A stretch of DNA of 64,000 nucleotides from Isoetes taiwanensis (lineage: Eukaryota; Streptophyta; Lycopodiopsida; Isoetales; Isoetaceae). The DNA lies in the NCBI GenBank assembly GCA_021234155.1, contig JAJEKV010000019.1, positions 4,070,356 to 4,134,355 of the forward strand, written 5' to 3'. Positions 1 to 18,448 of this stretch are shown piece by piece; position 1 is the stretch's first letter, and the number at the start of each line of letters is the position of its first letter. A program made the translations under genes and the position numbers. Below the pieces are notes generated by a model. That model saw nothing but the letters and a program-made list of their open reading frames with translations. It searched no databases and was not told the origin of the DNA.

Positions 1-86
1 TTCATTACGCTTTACCTTATGAGACATCAATAGATTTAAGGACTTCAAGTGCTAAGTTATTATGCACTTTGGCAAATGAATTGTAG

Positions 87-7966
<7,880 letters not shown>

Positions 7967-8480
7967 AGTCTTTTTATTGAAAATATATTTATTCTCTTAA
8001 TAGTTTTGCTAACCATATGTGTGTTGCTCCAATTTAGAAACTATACTATGCCCCAACAAACTATAAAGATCTGAGCTCTAATTGTCGAATACCATTCTTC
8101 TATCATTAGCTAAAGGTTCCTTTCAAAATTATTAGGTATTTTTTACTTAACAGATCTTCAAATATCAGCTGAATATTTGTCATAGTCTTCAGAAATGATG
8201 CACCAAATTTGGTTGTTTCTCTCTCTAGCGCCTTGTCCATGTTCTCTCTCTAGCATTTCTTTGTCTCAATGTTCTCTTTGTAGGGGTTTTCCCCACATTC
8301 TTTCTCTAGAGATTCAGTCCAATTATATTCTGACTGCACATTTGGATCATGCAACAATTTCCTACCCTTTTTTTATTTAACAAGATCTATAAATATCAAG
8401 GATAATTTTAGGAGCCAAATATTTGTCATGATCCTAATCTTAAAAAATGATACACCAAGTTTGATTCTCTCTCTAGTATT
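7967..8480. other. 3' flank of LRR gene, nothing recognised
   Basis: AT-rich sequence directly downstream of the LRR gene stop. It presumably includes the 3' UTR, but no clear polyadenylation signal can be singled out. Two diverged direct repeats with the words CTCTCTCTAG and ATATTTGTCATAGTC occur at about 8160-8230 and 8400-8475. Confidence 0.4.
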
Positions 8481-8499
8481 TGGTGCCACTAATAAGAAT

Positions 8500-9030
8500 T
8501 ATATGCAGCTTGATAATGAAGACGAAGTAGCAATTGGTGACGAACTAGATTAAATGATGATGATATCAATGGTTGGATATTTTACAATGTTAACAACACT
8601 TCTATTTCAACAAAACGAGGACAACTCTTTATAGAGGCTATTACAAGAGCAAGTTACCACAATGCAAATGTCCGAGTGTGATAATATTTATGGATACTGA
8701 TTAGGCAAGTGTTGGGTGAATGAAACCAAGAAGTTTTACTTGGTTTGATCATTTTGTGAAAGGCTATTATGATGATGCAAGATGGAAGAAGAACTTTAGA
8801 ATAACAGGGGGCACCTTTGACTTTTTGTGCAGAAGCTTGAGTATTGAGACTGAAAAGCAAGAAATCCATATTGAAGGGCTATCCCGTTGATGTTAGAGTG
8901 GCATGTTGTCATAAGTTATTTAGAGGACCTGAGTTTTTATTTTTGTCAGAGAAATTTGGTACAAGAGAGAGCAATGCATATATGTTAGTGACAAAGAATA
9001 TTCTACAACTTTTTGGAACATTATGAAATT
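8500..9030 (+). pseudogene. PIF/Harbinger-type transposase fragment
   Basis: Around 8725-8880 one frame reads SFTWFDHFVKGYYDDARW and then KKNFRITGGTFDFLCRSL. The W-x-x-x-FR-hydrophobic-x-x-x-TF-x-x-L pattern is the N-terminal signature of PIF/Harbinger (HARBI1-like, DDE_Tnp_4) transposases. Upstream, after a stop near 8551, are acidic remnants (NEDEVAIGDELD). Downstream the frame is lost and no catalytic DDE region follows before the satellite repeats begin. It is a truncated, dead copy; its last part is duplicated at 9396-9640. Confidence 0.55.
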
Positions 9031-10018
9031 TTCTAGAAGGATTTCTTTAAATTTCCCTAGATTCCCTTACATTTTAGAACTTTATAAAACATTTTGGAGC
9101 TTTTTGAAAGGAGTGCCTTAGATCCCCTTAGATTCCCTTACATTCTTAAGAATGTTCTAAAATATTTTGGAACTTTTTTGAAGGATTACATTCTAGAACG
9201 TTCTGGAACTTTCTAGAACATCTGATTCTAGAACATTCTAAAGCTTTCTAGAATTTTGTAGAACACTCTCCTCTACTCTGTTTTAAATTACATCCTTACC
9301 CTTATATAATACATCCTACGATGAAAGTTCCTACCGTGCAAGTTCGGACCATTCTAGAACTCTTTAAAACAGTCTAGAACTTTGTGGAACATTCTGGAAG
9401 AAGAATTTTAGAATAACAGGGGGCACCTTTGACTTTTTGTGCAGAAGCTTGAGTATTGAGACTGAAAAGCAAGAAATCTATATCAAAGGGCTATTCCGTT
9501 GACGTTAGAGTGGCATGTTGTCATAAGTTATTTAGAGGGCCTGAGTATTTATTTTTGTCAGAGAAATTTGGTACAAGAGAGAGCAATGCATATATGTTAG
9601 TGACAAAGAACATTCTACAACTTTTTGGAACATTATAAAAGTTTCTAGAAGGATTTCTTTAAATTTCCCTAGATTCCCTTATATTTTAGAACTTTATAAA
9701 ACATTTTGGAGCTTTTTGGAAGGAGTGCCTTAGATCCCCTTACATTCTGGACCTTTTAAGAATGTTCTAAAATATTTTGGAACTTTTTTGAAGGATTACA
9801 TTCTAGAACTTTCTGGAACTTTCTAGAACATCTGATTCTAGAACATTCTAAAGCTTTCTAGAATTTTGTAGAGCTCCTCTACTCTGTTTTAATTACATCC
9901 TTACCCTTATATAATACGTCCTACGATGAAAGTTCCTACCGTGCAAGTTCGGACCTGTAGAACTTTATGGAACATTCTAGAACTCTTTAAAACAGTCTAG
10001 AACTTTGTGGAACATTCT
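8784..10018 (+). repeat. 612-bp tandem duplication (transposase tail plus satellite edge)
   Basis: Copy 1 (8784-9395) and copy 2 (9396-10018) align nearly base for base, with few substitutions and small indels. Each starts with GGAAGAAGAA, continues through the transposase-like stretch ending SIETEKQEI, and then runs through TTCTAGAA-rich sequence to GAACATTCTGG. The duplication therefore joined the Harbinger fragment to satellite DNA before it was copied. Confidence 0.88.
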
Positions 10019-10640
10019 GGAATCTTTTGGAAGGATTCCCCTAGATTCTCTAGTTTGCCTTACATTTTAGAACTTTCTAGAATATTTTCGAACTTCCTAG
10101 AAGCATTATTTAGATTCCCATGAATTACATTATATTGTAGAACCTTCTGGAACATTCTAGAACTTTTTAGAACATTTTGGAACATTTTGGAACTTTTTGG
10201 AAGGATTCTTGTAGATTCTTTTAGGTTCCCCTACATTCGCTTACATTCTAGCACTTTTCTAGAACGCTCTAGAACTTTCTGAAATCTCCTGAAAATTTCT
10301 CAAAAGATTCCCTTAGATTTCCCTAGATTCCCTTACATTCTAGAACTTTTTAGAACATTCTAGAACATTTTAAAGCTTTTTGAAAGGAGTCCCTTAGATT
10401 CTCCTAGATTCCCTTACATTATAGAACTTTTAAGAACATTTTAGAACTTTTTAGAATATTCTAGAACTTTCTTGAAGTATTCCTCCAGATTCTTTACATT
10501 CTAGAACTTTTTAGAACTTTCTAGAACATTGTGGAACTTTCTAGAACATTCTAGAACTTTTCGAGCATTCTAGAACTTTGGAAGGTTTTCTCCCTTACAT
10601 TTTAGAACTTTCTAGAATAGTCTCTACTCTGTTTTAATTA
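9030..10640. repeat. TTCTAGAAC satellite, block 1 (heat-shock-element geometry)
   Basis: Degenerate tandem arrays of the 10-bp words TTCTAGAACA and TTCTAGAACT. Read as pentamers this is GAA/TTC alternating every 5 bp, which matches the heat-shock element consensus of inverted nGAAn units. The geometry is clearest around 10497-10570, where GAA recurs every 10 bp for several turns. Interspersed words are GATTCCCTTAGATTCCC and CATTTTAGAACTTT. There is no coding content. Confidence 0.85.
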
Positions 10641-12143
10641 TATAATTATACTTGGTATACTGGTTAGAATAGGGGACTTGGAGGCCAACGACCAGGGTTC
10701 AAATTCTCCAAATAACATCCAAGCTTTTAAAATCCTCTCCTTAAATGCCGAGCATGCAACATGAGCCATAGGATCATGGACCGATCAAGGGATAAGATCG
10801 CGCCACGTGGCAAAGATCTAAATCAATGGGAGTTGTAGGATCTCGTACCAATGGCCAGGATCTGAAGCAACATGAGCCGTAGGATCTCAGGACCAATGGC
10901 CAGGATGAGTCTTACATATAGTTCCCCTCACTGGATAGAACCCCAAAACGACGTGGGCTAACGGATCTCAGATCGATGCACTGGATTGCGCTAAATTCCT
11001 TGGTGTAACACGACTTTATAAGAACATACATATGGTAGATAGAGATATATGTTTGAGGACATAGTTGTTCTTGCATATCCATGACTTCCTGAAGGTATGA
11101 TCCCAGTATTCGTACGAAATCCGTACTCAATATCACATGTAACGGCTAGCCAGGCCTGACCAACTCAGCATTACATGTTCGGATTTTATTATATGCATCA
11201 AGTTCAAGTTTTAGCGTGTTCCTATGGTGCAATATTTCTATTTTATCATGTTCCTACGGTGCAAGTTCTTGTCAGTACATAAGATTCCCTTGAGATTTCC
11301 CTTGATTTCTAAAGGTTATCCCAGGATTGCATTGGATTCCTTAAACAAGATTCCTTTAAATTTTATTAGGTTCTCCTACCTAAAATCCCTCAAGTTGTAT
11401 GAGGATGCCTTTAGATTCTTCTGGATTCCTTTAGATTTTAAAAATGCCCATAGATTCCCTTATCTATGAGATTAGAACCTTTAGAACATTTTAGAAATAT
11501 CTAGAATTCTAGAACTTTCCAGAAGATTTTAGAACCTTCTAGAAGTATCTACAACTTTCTGGAGTATTCAAGAATATTCTAGGACATTTTAGAACTTTTT
11601 AGAATGTTCGAACATTTTAGAACTTTCTAGAACAATCTAGAAGATCAAAAGTTTCTAGAACATTCTAGAATTATTTGGAACATTCTAGAACTAAAGCATT
11701 CTAGAACATTCTAATCGTGAACCGGAATGCCCATCATCATGTGGATGGTCCTCTTATATACTAGAAAAGGACTTTCCTTTTTTCACGAATGCATGTGGGA
11801 TATTTGTGCACGAAAGGACGGACGAGACTGGCCACCTAGATCGATGACCCAGATCTCATTTACTAGAACATTCTAAAATATTACAGAAAACATTTTGTAT
11901 TCCAGAACATTCTAGAACTATCTAGAACATTCTAGAACTTTCTAAAATATTCTCCTCTATTTTGTCTAAATTAGATTTAGAACATTATAGAACTATCTAG
12001 AACATTCTGAATTTTCTAAAACATTCTTTTCTATTCTGTCTTAATTAGATCTAAAACATTGTAGAACATTCTAGAACTTTCTAAAACATTCTCCTCTATT
12101 CTGTCCTACTTAGATCTTTACCCTTAAGTATTTTAAACATTAT
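10641..12143 (+). repeat. Composite satellite unit A (tRNA-like head, HSE body)
   Basis: This unit matches unit B (17891-19255) in block order. It has a tRNA-like head with A-box TGGTATACTGG at 10653-10663 and a degenerate B-box GGTTCAAATTC at 10696-10706. Next come GAGCCGTAGGATCTC words (10760-10910), a block GTGCAAGTTCTTGTCAGTAC at about 11260, TTCTAGAAC arrays (11470-11720), a unique spacer with GGGATATTTGTGCACGAAAG (11720-11850), more TTCTAGAAC arrays, and an end at CCCTTAAGTATTTTAAACATT. The original next base after the unit was the head of unit B, before the LINE inserted. Confidence 0.75.
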
Positions 12144-12161
12144 TCCTTTCAATGAATTAAT
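12144..12161. repeat. LINE target-site duplication, left copy (18 bp)
   Basis: TCCTTTCAATGAATTAAT is repeated exactly at 17877-17894, where it joins the head of satellite unit B. It marks the 3' (poly-A) side of the minus-strand LINE. Confidence 0.92.
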
Positions 12162-12446
12162 TTTTTTTTTTTAAAGGACGACAAACTTTATTGAAACTCC
12201 AAGCCAAAAGCAAAATACAAATGCAGAGGCGGGAATAAAGTCTCAGAGGATAATCATGATCCACCGAGTAGAACCATTAGCCTATGCATAAGACAACACA
12301 CTCAAATAGGACTCAAATATCAACTGTCGCTTGGCAGGAGCAAGCGAAGAGCAATGGTAAGCTTTAACGATTCTAGCTTGTGCGTCCTGGAGGACAACTG
12401 CAGGAGGAATATCCAAACCCTGAAAGATAGACAGTCTTCTGCGCTT

Positions 12447-15400
12447 TCAGATGGACCACAACAACCATCCTGATGCTAAATGAAATGCTTGGCTCCGCAA
12501 CTTATTCCAAGTATCCGGATAGATAGCCAGAAGCACTTGCTGACTTGTCAATGTCACATGAAAAAGAGAAAGCAGCCAAGACCAAACAGACTGGAGATGA
12601 ACACATAAAAAGAAACAATGCTCAATGGTCTCGTCCCTTTGCTTGCACAGTGGGCAGAGTGCTGACACTCGAGGATCAAATCTGCGGACAAGCACGTTCA
12701 CACGAGGGCATCTATGAAGAATCTGCCACCAAAGCACAGCCACCTTAGGATGGAGTAGTTTATCCCAAGCCCAAGTCCACATACATCTCCAATTAGGAGG
12801 TGAAAGCTGAAGGGACAACCTAGTGGGTGGCGGAAGGATATCACTATTCACAAGCAGCCTATACATAGAGTTCACAAGCCTATGCTCGTGAATACTCTGG
12901 TGGGAAACCCACATGCACCCTTCAATAGCCTCTGGAGCAACCAATGGCAGAGTACTAGCAATCTTTTGCCAAATAGGTCTGTCCCATCGAGACAATGAGA
13001 ATTTTGTTTGAAAGATTTGCCATGTCGCTAACTGGCCAGAATCATATCATGCCGCAACTGTCAAGATTCCTACTAACCTCCAGCGCCGTTGAGTTAATGG
13101 ATGAACCGAGGCACAAAGCGGAAGATTATTTTCCACAGGTATCCACCAACAAGGGGCACTCAGCTGATGACATGCAACAAGATCAATCCGAAATAGGGTC
13201 CGTATTGTCTCCCATGACTCCAGCAAGCCTTTCAAAAAAGAAGAGGCATTAGGAAAAGGGCATAGCTGATAAAAGAGACTCCAAGGAAGAAGCGGTTTTA
13301 ATGAAGCTTTCCCAAAAGGAACACAATGTGCAAGTGACTGCTTCACCAACCGCACTCCAGGTGAGTCAACCATATCCTTAAGGATCCTCCAAATGAATTT
13401 AGAAATTAGAATCTTACTCTGCAAATGGAAGTCTGTCATACCCAAACCACCTGCAAATTTTGGCTTGGTGCATTTGGACCATGCAACCTTGACCACAGCA
13501 TGCTCCTCAGTCCCACCCCAAATAAAGTTACGGACAATCGTAACAATCACCTAAAATTTTGACTGAGAAGTCAGAAGGGCAGAGGCCATATAGACATGGG
13601 AATTACTTAAAACACTGGCAGAGAGAGCTTAGCAGTATTCCACCAAAACAAATGCTTACGCAACCCTTCAATGATAATATCCCAAGCATCAGAGGTAGAA
13701 ATATGAATACCCACAGGTATACCAAGAAGTTTAGTAGCCTTCCCATGAGGAAGCACCTTCCAAGGAAAATCCGCAACACAAGAAGGCACAACCCCATCAA
13801 ACGTCCATAATGAAGAACACTTTGGCCAACCAACAAGAACTCCAGATGCTAAAGAGAAAGTATCAAGAAGAAGCTTTGCATTTTGAAGATTGTCTGTATC
13901 AGCAACAAGAAAGAGGAACGTGTCTTCAGCATACTGGTTACAAATTTCCTGTGAACCATCCTCCATAAACCCCTGCACTATCCCATCCTGCATGGCCTTA
14001 GCAAATAGCTGTGAGAGGACCTCAGCTACTATTGTGAACAAAAGTGGAGCTAATGGGCAACCTTGGCGAACACCTCGCCCAACCGAAAAAACAGTGGAGG
14101 GTTCCCCCTGAAACAACACAGTAGACCGTGCCGAGATATGGAGCTTCATAACATCACTGGTGAACTGCTGACCAAAGCCCAATGTTAAGAGGCTTTTTTC
14201 CAAAAATTCCCAATCTACACTGTCATATGCTTTGGCAAAATCTAATTAAGATAGACTATACGCTGACCTTTCAATCTGGCCCAATACATACCCTCATAAG
14301 CAGCAGCAACATTGTCTAAAATGCTCCTCCTTGGCAAGAATCCAAATTGAGTAGGAGAGATTGATACAACCAAGACATCACGCACTTTGTTTGCAAGGGC
14401 CTTCGCAAATATTTTATACACGGAAGACAATAATGTGATAGGGCGCCAGTCAGATATTGTCTTCGGCTCTTTACACTTGGGAATAAGAGAAATACAGCCA
14501 GTATTAATGATCTTATCCAAACTTCTGAACCTACGAAACTCACAGAAAGCATTGTAAAGATCGCAACCCAACCAATCCCAATATTCCTGGAAAAATTCCA
14601 CTGGGAAACCATCCAGGCCAGGGCACTTGTCTTTCTTTAAAAGAGAAGCTCTGAATGTAAGTCATTGATGGTGATCTCTGATTCTAGGTGTGCACGCTGC
14701 TCCGCTGACACAATGGGGTGGACCTTCGACAAGACTGCAGATTGCATATCATCCTGAAAGGGCAACTGATGTTTGAAAGAAAATGAGGAAAAGTGGTCGT
14801 GAAGATACTGCTTCAACTGAACCGGATCAGAACACTCCCTTCTCTTAGCGGCCCGAAAAAAGAAGTGAGAGCATCTATCACCAGATCTAAACCATTCTAG
14901 TCCAGCCTTTATCCTAGCTTGATTCACATGAACCGTCATCTCTGTCAAGATTTCTTTCTCTCTAATACCAGAAGAAGGGGCAAGAGCACGGCATTTCTGT
15001 AACTCCTGATACAACTCGGTTAATTCGCCTCTAGTCCGGACCACCTGTGCATGACCCCACTGCTTTGCAAAGAAATTAACAGCCCTAAGAACATCAACAA
15101 TACTAGCCATGCCACCACAACGAGAGAATTCATGAGACCATGCATTCCGACAACCTGCAATGAATTCACTATCCTTCAGATGTTTAGTATTGAGCTTGAA
15201 ATAAGTTTTTGCAGCTCTTCGCCATAGAGGTTGTCTGGTAGAGAACCATTGTGGATTATGATCTGAGACTGCACTATCCAACAAATTAGTTCTCTGCAAC
15301 TGAAAAAAATCTGTAGCTACTGCATTATAATAGCCACGATCATGTCGGGCGTAGGCTCGACCATTGCCTGTCCATCCATTGCACCATGTGAAGGATTGAC

Positions 15401-15945
15401 CACCCTCGATCTCCACAAGGCCACAATCATGCAGCAGGCGTTGCCATTGCTGCCACTCAAATCCCTGAACCACCTGTGATCCCCTGCCACACCTGTCTGC
15501 CTCAATTTCAACCATATTGAAATCTCCAATGAGCAACCATGCCACATTATTGCCTAGCCTGAAAACTTTGCTACGAAGAGAGGCCCACAAAGCTCCCCTT
15601 TGACGCGGATAATTGTGAGCATAAACATTCACTAAACCACATTCTTGCCCCACTCTTTCCACTTAACAATTATCCAACGATCAAACCTGTCCACTTGAGT
15701 GAAAGTGACATTCAAAGAGGGCTTCCATGCAGTAAGAACGCCTGCTTTAGCAGAATCAGCAGCCGCCACAAGCACATTATAATCACGTCCCAAAATGTTG
15801 GCCAGCTTTTTAACCTCGCCTTTACGGCACTTGTGCTCCTAAAACAACATATATCCATGGGGAACTTAGATAGATAGAGGGATAATCTACTCCTTTTGCT
15901 TGGGGAAGAAGCCACTCCCCTAACATTCCAAGAATGAATATTCAT
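12447..15945 (-). pseudogene. LINE ORF2 (AP-endonuclease / reverse transcriptase), disrupted
   Basis: It starts with MNIHSWNVRG, the usual opening of plant L1 endonucleases. Endonuclease motifs follow: LLIGDFNMVE and SDHNPQ within 15662-14637. RT blocks are at 14601-14242 (ISLIPK, SDWRPITLLSSVYKI, QFGFLPRRSILDN) and 14203-13607 (GVRQGCPLAPLLFTIV). The catalytic box reads QYAEDT instead of the usual FADDT, so the first catalytic Asp of the YADD pair is Glu. The C-terminal zf-RVT region (12995-12447) has LHPKVAVLWWQILHRC and CPLCKQRDETIEHCFFLC. The frame changes at least four times, so no functional polyprotein is made. Confidence 0.9.
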
Positions 15946-17685
15946 GTGGGCAATTGAGGGTCCTCCACATCCATCTCAGTGGCCCCAGGAAGATTAACAG
16001 CGTCAGAGAGGTCTGCCCAACGTGTGCGAGTAAGAGGCAAGGGGGAGCCTCCTCTCTGTTCCACCCTTCCATTGTGTCCTGGAACAATTGGCAGAGGGGA
16101 GCCTCCGCTCTGCTCCACCCTCTCTATGTTATGTGCAGATTGTGATAAGGGAGAGCCACCTCCCTGCTCTGGCCCTCCACGGAGTACCTCAGCCTCTGAT
16201 AAGGGAGTGATAGCATGCTGTTGTGCACTACCATGCCTATCTCCACTAGGATGTGCTGCCTGAGAGGCAGACTGAGCAAATTTATTATGGGCAGCCTTCT
16301 TTAAATTAACTTTTGTCCAGCCATCTGTAGCTCTTTCACGCCGTTCCTGCTGCTCTTGAATCATTTGCAATTTAGCTCTAGCATCAGCACTAAAAACTGG
16401 CACAGACTGCATATTAGAGGCGGAGGGCATATCAACATCCTTGTCAATTGCATCTTTAGAGGATGTGGACTGAGGAGGCACAGCTCTGGGGGAAGCAGAA
16501 GGGAGAGGCGAAGAAGAAATCAGAACATTGGCAGGGCGATCCCGCTTAGCACGAAAATTTGCAAAGAACTCAAGTTGGAAAACAAATCAGCAAGTTGCGG
16601 ACCATTCAGTAGTTGCAAATCAAATTTGAGGAACATAGGACCACTATTGATGATAACTGAACTAGGCAGAGCTCGACCACAAGGCAGAGAAACACAAATC
16701 TTAGTACCATCAACTATAGAGTGAGCCAAGTGAGTACCCAAACCATTAGCAACACTCACAAGGAAGTCTGGCACAAGTAGATCAGGTGGAAGATTTACAA
16801 TAAAAAACCAAAAAGGCATCTTTAAAGCATTACACATACCCAGTGAGAAGCCAGGAGAATAAGGTTGGTATAACACGTAATCACTCCACATAGGATCAAC
16901 ACCACGAGCTACCAATTGATCAGCAACAGCAGCATCATCAAACATAACCAGAAAGAAATTTTTCCCAAGCATTTTCAAGGTGCGATAAGCGGGAAGACCA
17001 ATCCTGCGGAGATGGCCTGTCAACCAGTAACCAAGCTTCCTAATATCCAGATACGCACCGGTATAATGGCCCACCACACCAAATGACATCAAGTTACTGA
17101 TACAGCTCTTGTGCAAATCATGATCAATCCGCACAACATTGTAGCCAGATGCCACTAAAGTATCTCTGCATACCTCTAGAAGACATCCACAGGAGGCAAT
17201 TCAAAATCAAGTTGACTCTCCTTTGCCTGAAGCTCGCTAAGAAAACTACCAATATCCTTCCTGTTATTCTGAACCATCATATCAATAGCAGCAGAGATTC
17301 GAGCAGAAGAAGCAGCTGAAGGCATGTGTTTCTTAATCCACTCACCAAATCGTTCTCGTGTGTTGCTGTTGGCAGTGGCAACTGCTCTCCAAGGTAAGGC
17401 AAGCGGAGCGACTGAAGGTGGAGAAACAGGGGGAGTGGAAGCATTACCAGAAGATGCAATTTGACCCGCAATAGAAACCACAGGTGCAGAAATAACGGAA
17501 ACATGACCTCGTGGAGGCAACTGAGGGAAATCCTATGTAGAGAATCTAGAGTCCCCTCCTTCAGACGCAGGACCCTCAGGACGAGCTAAAGGATTATTGT
17601 GCATCGCTACAGACTCACATGGCGCTGGCAGGGGGGAAATTGAAGACTGCAGAGCCACTTTGGAAGAAGAAGCTCGCAACGCCAT
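15942..17685 (-). pseudogene. LINE ORF1 (DUF4283-type RNA-binding), disrupted
   Basis: The likely start is ATG at 17685 (MALRASSSKVALQSS). An in-frame stop at 17535 and a frame change near 17170 break it. Residues encoded at 17155-16520 form the DUF4283-like core typical of plant L1 ORF1 (LGYWLTGHLRRIGLPAYRTL, FFLVMFDDAAVADQL, PFWFFIVNLPPDLL), an RRM-like fold that packages element RNA. The 16481-15942 part is a hydrophilic tail rich in Gly, Ser, Pro and Gln with four GGSPL-type repeats (EQGGGSPL, EQSGGSPLP, EQRGGSPLP). No CCHC knuckle was found. The stop overlaps the ORF2 start as ATGA, which suggests coupled translation. Confidence 0.8.
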
Positions 17686-17876
17686 AATGGCCGAGATTTA
17701 AAACAGCAAATCCAGCAGGACTAGCAGCAAGGAAGTACCTGATCAGAACACTATCGGAAAGCTCTCGAAATCAGCTTCCCAACGCACCAAAGATCATCAA
17801 ATTCTGACTCCCGAGAAGAAAGTTACGACCAATTCTGTGCACGACGGTCACTACATGGCGTTTAGGGTTTCCCACC

Positions 17877-17894
17877 TCCTTTCAATGAATTAAT
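17877..17894. repeat. LINE target-site duplication, right copy (18 bp)
   Basis: Exact repeat of 12144-12161. Together they prove the LINE boundaries and show that the satellite units on each side were adjacent before insertion. Confidence 0.92.
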
Positions 17895-17955
17895 GCTTGG
17901 TCTAGTGGTTAGAATGGAGGTTTGGGAGGCAATGAGCAGGGTTTGAATCCCCCAA
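17893..17955 (+). promoter_or_regulatory. tRNA-like internal Pol III promoter (A and B boxes)
   Basis: TGGTCTAGTGG fits the A-box consensus TRGYNNARNGG. GGTTTGAATCC fits the B-box GGTTCGANTCC with one mismatch, about 32 bp downstream. This is typical spacing for a tRNA or tRNA-derived SINE head. No acceptor stem pairs around it, so it is not a functional tRNA gene. The same head, more degenerate in the B-box, is at 10653-10706. Confidence 0.6.
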
Positions 17956-18113
17956 ATAACACGAGAACTTTTAAAAGCCTTCGTTAAGGCCCGAGCATGC
18001 AATGTGAGCCGTAGGATCTTGGCACAAGTTCAAGATCAATCTGGATATATCTAAAGCAAAGTGAACCGTAGGATCTTTGATCGACGATCGGGATCGAATC
18101 AATCTATGGTCAG

Positions 18114-18448
18114 CAACATGAGCCTAGAATCTTGGATCGACAATGGGGGCCGAATCAACCTGGACCAAAGGATCGATTACATATATTACATACAAACTCC
18201 CAAAATCGTAGGATCCGCCCTAGACAACATGAACCGTAGAATCTCGGACCGATGGTCTGGATCAAATCAACTCCAACCGTAGGATCGATTACATATGTCA
18301 TATACAAACTCCCAAAGCTGTAAGATCTGTCCTAAGCAACATGAGCCGTAGGATCTCGAACGGATGGTTTGGATCAAATCAACCTGGACCGTAGGATCGA
18401 TTATATATGTTACATACAGACTCCCACCGTGTGGGCCGTAGGATCCGT
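18114..18448 (+). repeat. Three ~112-bp tandem repeats with GTAGGATC words
   Basis: The units begin CAACATGAGCC/AACC at 18114, 18225 and 18337. Each runs through GGATCAAATCAACCTGGACC-type sequence, GGATCGATTACATATGT and ACAAACTCCCAAA. They are diverged by scattered substitutions. Single GTAGGATC words of the same kind occur in unit A (10760-10910). Confidence 0.85.

Larger units (their letters stand above)
12162..17876 (-). mobile_element. L1-type LINE, essentially full length
   Basis: A 5.7-kb element on the minus strand, flanked by an 18-bp target duplication. At its 3' end (low coordinates) a T run on the plus strand is the poly-A tail, next to a polyadenylation-like AATAAA in antisense. 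It carries ORF1 (nucleic-acid-binding protein), then ORF2 (endonuclease, reverse transcriptase, C-terminal zinc-binding domain). Several frameshifts and stops make it inactive. The 5' end at 17876 begins AGGTGGGAAACCCTAAACGC on the coding strand; the start of ORF1 lies about 190 bp inside. It landed exactly between two tandem satellite units. Confidence 0.93.

Noticed and set aside
9030-12120. CRISPR-like array
   Set aside because: The repeats are short, degenerate and phased at 10 bp without unique spacers, in a plant nuclear context.
12545-14111. Plus-strand frames across the first LINE
   Set aside because: Antisense to RT and zf-RVT motifs on the minus strand; no motifs of their own.
17893-17965. 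Functional tRNA gene
   Set aside because: A and B boxes are present, but no acceptor or anticodon stems pair. It is a tRNA-derived repeat head.
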